Shown: positions 6,760 through 8,574 of the stretch, piece after piece
Layout of the letters: the number at the start of each line of letters is the position of its first letter
Numbering within the stretch: position 1 is the first letter of the stretch
NCBI GenBank assembly: GCA_903888815.1
Contig: CAISVC010000253.1
Coordinates: 1-8,574 of the forward strand
DNA from: an uncultured Fibrobacterota bacterium
GTDB taxonomy: Bacteria > Fibrobacterota > Chitinivibrionia > Chitinivibrionales > Chitinispirillaceae
DNA length: 8,574 nucleotides
Direction: 5' to 3'
The notes under the pieces: generated by a model
Told to the model about the DNA's origin: nothing
Seen by the model: the letters and a program-made list of their open reading frames with translations, nothing else
The model's database searches: none
Program-made: the position numbers and the translations under genes

Positions 6760-6768
6760 ACCTCCTTT
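6760..6768 (-). promoter_or_regulatory. Shine-Dalgarno fixing the lipoprotein start
   Basis: AAAGGAGGT on the minus strand ends three bases before the ATG at 6756. It is a near-complete anti-16S match and argues against any shorter start inside the leader, even though the leader is long for a lipoprotein. Confidence 0.8.
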
Positions 6769-6811
6769 GGTTTATGGTTGATGGGAAACTCCAATTAAAA
6801 AAGAGAGATAA

Positions 6812-6828
6812 TACAAATGATGTGCCAA
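6812..6828 (-). promoter_or_regulatory. Sigma-54-like -24/-12 promoter of the lipoprotein gene
   Basis: On the minus strand the site reads TTGGCACATCATTTGTA. The -24 block TTGGCAC is a full consensus match and lies exactly 10 bases from the -12 dinucleotide. That dinucleotide is GT instead of the usual GC, the one weak point. Transcription would start near 6802, giving a leader of about 46 nt that includes the strong Shine-Dalgarno. Confidence 0.45.
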
Positions 6829-6845
6829 TAGGGAATTAATATAAT

Positions 6846-6858
6846 TAACCATATGATT
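6846..6858 (-). promoter_or_regulatory. Possible IHF-type bending site
   Basis: The minus strand reads AATCATATGGTTA, which fits WATCAANNNNTTR at all but one conserved position. It lies about 44-56 nt upstream of the predicted start, between the tandem repeats and the -24 box, where IHF sites sit in enhancer-dependent promoters. The surrounding DNA is so AT-rich that a chance match is quite possible. Confidence 0.25.
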
Positions 6859-6908
6859 TATAATTAATTATGAGATTTTTTGAACATCGGGAATTTTGAG
6901 AAGGTAGG

Positions 6909-6950
6909 TTGCAAAAATGCGACACCGAAATAAAATCATTGCAAAAATGC
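6909..6950. repeat. Tandem 12-bp repeat, two copies at 30-bp spacing (candidate enhancer sites)
   Basis: TTGCAAAAATGC occurs identically at 6909-6920 and 6939-6950. The start-to-start spacing of 30 bp is close to three helical turns, so both copies would face nearly the same side of the DNA. The second copy extends into an inverted repeat, ATTGCA-AAAA-TGCAAT (6938-6953). The pair lies about 107-148 nt upstream of the predicted lipoprotein transcription start, the usual distance for activator sites of sigma-54 promoters. A DNA-binding regulator target is the best reading. Six T (6953-6958) follow the second arm on the plus strand, so a weak plus-strand terminator is an alternative, although no plus-strand gene is present to need one. 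Confidence 0.5.
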
Positions 6951-6972
6951 AATTTTTTCAACGTCGCTTATA

Positions 6973-7000
6973 CTATAGCCCTATAGGCCTGGCGGCCACG
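6973..7000. repeat. GC-rich patch with short palindromes
   Basis: CTATAG occurs at 6973-6978 and again at 6981-6986; the second lies within the perfect palindrome CCTATAGG (6980-6987). TGGC-G-GCCA (6990-6998) follows directly. The patch differs in composition from the AT-rich DNA on its left. It could form structure in the 3' leader-like RNA after the GH127 gene or bind a regulator. I recognise no known element. Confidence 0.3.
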
Positions 7001-7041
7001 ATCAACGGGAACGCTCTATTGCCTCCGGGAAAAAAGCACTA

Positions 7042-8574
7042 TTATCGACGGCACATAAGTAAACTTTTATATGTCTGAGTGCCTATCATCGCGCTGCAGA
7101 TATAAACCTCGTTCGGCAACATGGCATTCGGCAACCCGCATGAGATACTCATCTCGCCCGTGTGCAATGACCCCGTTACCCGTGCTACCAGAACGCCGTT
7201 AAGGGTAAACAGCTGTATAGCTACAGGCAGATTCTCAGAAAAACGATCTGTAAAAGTCAGCCGGATTTTTGAATTCACAATTTTTACTTCTGGCGCTTGA
7301 GAAAGATAGTGAACCGAACGTACACCGGGAATTGTTGCTACAATAAACGTATCCCTTGGCACGTTGCTGAGTCTCCAATAAACACTGTATCGCTCACCAT
7401 ACATGCGGTAGTACGGAATTAATCCGACCGTTGCCGGGTTGGCTGTTGCGGTGAATGAGAGCAGCGTATCCTGCACTTTTGCCACCGTATTGGCCGTAAG
7501 TGTGGGAGTGGCGGAGAGATTATTGGTACCGTATCTGCCGGCAAGAAGCTGCGTACCGAAGAGCGCACCGCCGATGGTGGTATCATCCGGCGCCCGCTCG
7601 AACCATAGACTCTGCGGCATGATGATTTCGACCGTGCCGCTTCCGCTCCAGGTCGTATTGTATTTCACGTAGGTGCCGGGCGTGTTTATCCTTGGCTGAA
7701 GCGTCCCGTTGATCCGCACCTCCATGGTCCTGCGCAGCCAGCAAGGAACGCGGACTTTTATCGGCATGTAGGCGCTGCCGGTAACCGTCAGCCGTACCGT
7801 GTCGGAATTCGGATAGCGCGTGTCCATCCTTACGGTCATGCTCTTGGCGGTCCAGTTAAGCTGCGATGGGATGAACAGGTTGACATAGAGAGTATCGCCG
7901 GAATGGAAATAGATGCTCTCAACATATTTTGTATGGTTTTCCAATCCGGTGCCGTCGCAGCAATAGAAAGTGTTCAGGTCGTTTCCATACGTTTTAATGC
8001 CGCCCGAGCGCATGGGCTGGCTGTAGGTCACAAAGCCGTGTGCGGAACTCGGGTCCTGGGAGGCCAGGATCTGGTTGTACAGCGCGCGCTCGTAGTAATC
8101 CATGTATTTCGACTGGGGATCGTGGAAAAAAAGCAGGCGCGTCAATTTGAGCATGTTGTAAATATTGCACGTCTCGCAGGTGACGTCGCTGAGCTGGCCT
8201 GCGATGGCCCCCGGGGCCTGGAAATGCTCTGCGTTGGCGTTGCCGCCGTTGATATAGGTATGTGCGCCGATGACCTGATTCCAGAAATTTTTCGCTATCG
8301 TGTAATAATTGGATTCCCCCGTATTTTCAAAAATCCGCACGCAGCCGATGATCTTCGGTATCTGCGTATTGGCATGCAGCCCATTAAGCGAATCATGATT
8401 GTTGAGACATGGCGTAAAAAGCCTTGCATGGTCGAAAAACTTCGCGGCAGTCATGTGGTTCTGGTTATTGGTGATCGCGTAAAGGTTCGCGCAGGCTTCG
8501 TTGAAGCCGCCGTATTCGCCTGCGTTCATACACATGTTGTTCCAGAAACCCTCCCGCTGTGTTTGCGAATAGGG
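7042..8574 (-). CDS. GH127 beta-L-arabinofuranosidase-like enzyme, 5' end cut by the window edge
   Basis: The frame is open to the right edge and gives the last 510 residues (residue 1 at 8574). The family releases L-arabinofuranose from plant glycans and glycoproteins. GEYGGFNEA (19-27), HANTQIPKIIG (67-77), ETCNIYNMLKLTR (134-146), YYERALYNQILASQDP (160-175) and YCCDGTGLEN (204-213) are all family motifs. By comparison with B. longum HypBA1, E116 is the likely acid/base, E134, C136, C205 and C206 form the zinc site, and C205 is the nucleophile. Beta-sandwich domains follow, including LIPYYRMYGERYSVYW (385-400). The last 80 or so residues (about 428-510) resemble a C-terminal sorting or adhesion module (IQLFTLNGVLVARV, then LPNEVYIC). 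About 150-250 N-terminal residues, probably with a signal peptide, are missing. Type IX secretion is inference. Confidence 0.88.
   Translation of the reverse strand, partial: PYSQTQREGFWNNMCMNAGEYGGFNEACANLYAITNNQNHMTAAKFFDHARLFTPCLNNHDSLNGLHANTQIPKIIGCVRIFENTGESNYYTIAKNFWNQVIGAHTYINGGNANAEHFQAPGAIAGQLSDVTCETCNIYNMLKLTRLLFFHDPQSKYMDYYERALYNQILASQDPSSAHGFVTYSQPMRSGGIKTYGNDLNTFYCCDGTGLENHTKYVESIYFHSGDTLYVNLFIPSQLNWTAKSMTVRMDTRYPNSDTVRLTVTGSAYMPIKVRVPCWLRRTMEVRINGTLQPRINTPGTYVKYNTTWSGSGTVEIIMPQSLWFERAPDDTTIGGALFGTQLLAGRYGTNNLSATPTLTANTVAKVQDTLLSFTATANPATVGLIPYYRMYGERYSVYWRLSNVPRDTFIVATIPGVRSVHYLSQAPEVKIVNSKIRLTFTDRFSENLPVAIQLFTLNGVLVARVTGSLHTGEMSISCGLPNAMLPNEVYICSAMIGTQTYKSLLMCRR

Larger units (their letters stand above)
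6757..7041 (-). other. Regulatory intergenic region between GH127 and lipoprotein genes
   Basis: These 285 nt contain no convincing gene. The half nearest the lipoprotein (6757-6908) is very AT-rich and includes a 12-bp perfect palindrome, ATAATTAATTAT, at 6860-6871. The centre holds a tandem 12-bp repeat. The part nearest the GH127 stop (6970-7041) is GC-rich with short palindromes. No good intrinsic terminator follows the GH127 gene. Confidence 0.7.

Noticed and set aside
6909..6950. CRISPR-like array from the 30-bp-spaced repeats
   Set aside because: Only two 12-bp units with an 18-bp gap; no array, leader or cas genes.
6960..7041. c-di-GMP (GEMM) or other riboswitch
   Set aside because: The conserved GEMM blocks are not present on either strand, and the patch is not placed as a leader next to its downstream gene.

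Overview
The window carries seven protein genes plus one gene cut at each edge. It looks like ordinary chromosome of a Gram-negative, envelope-bearing bacterium. Two genes point towards the Fibrobacterota or a related FCB-type lineage: a lipoprotein with recurring IPxG beta-repeats and a lamin-tail domain, and a GH127 sugar hydrolase ending in a small C-terminal module like those used for type IX secretion. This placement is inference. No mobile element, CRISPR array, tRNA or rRNA was seen.

Left part (1-4545), all on the minus strand, read right to left. A multi-pass membrane diguanylate cyclase without an inhibitory I-site is followed by a membrane GT2/GT21-like glycosyltransferase, then purN (purine synthesis), rnhB (RNase HII) and a DUF1015 protein that runs off the left edge. 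The gaps are 86 nt, 17 nt, a 4-nt ATGA overlap and 49 nt, so glycosyltransferase-purN-rnhB-DUF1015 is a likely operon and the cyclase may join it. The cyclase and glycosyltransferase could form a c-di-GMP/envelope-glycan pair; the rest is housekeeping.

Middle (4546-5440). A divergent intergenic region carries a -10 box facing the cyclase and a well-matched sigma-54 (-24/-12) promoter facing right. The rightward promoter drives a two-gene operon: an unrecognised 63-residue protein and a small heat-shock protein (Hsp20), closed by a perfect 12-bp-stem intrinsic terminator.

Right part (5437-8574), minus strand. A 439-residue lamin-tail lipoprotein lies convergent to hsp20. Its 285-nt upstream region holds a second sigma-54-like promoter, an IHF-like site and two copies of a 12-bp repeat spaced exactly 30 bp, in the order and distances expected of an enhancer-dependent promoter. 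Beyond it is the 3' part of a GH127 beta-L-arabinofuranosidase-like gene that enters from the right edge.

The most interesting material is regulatory: two sigma-54-type promoters in one short region, one on a chaperone operon and one on a surface lipoprotein, together with the unknown small partner of Hsp20. No wholly new multi-gene system is evident.
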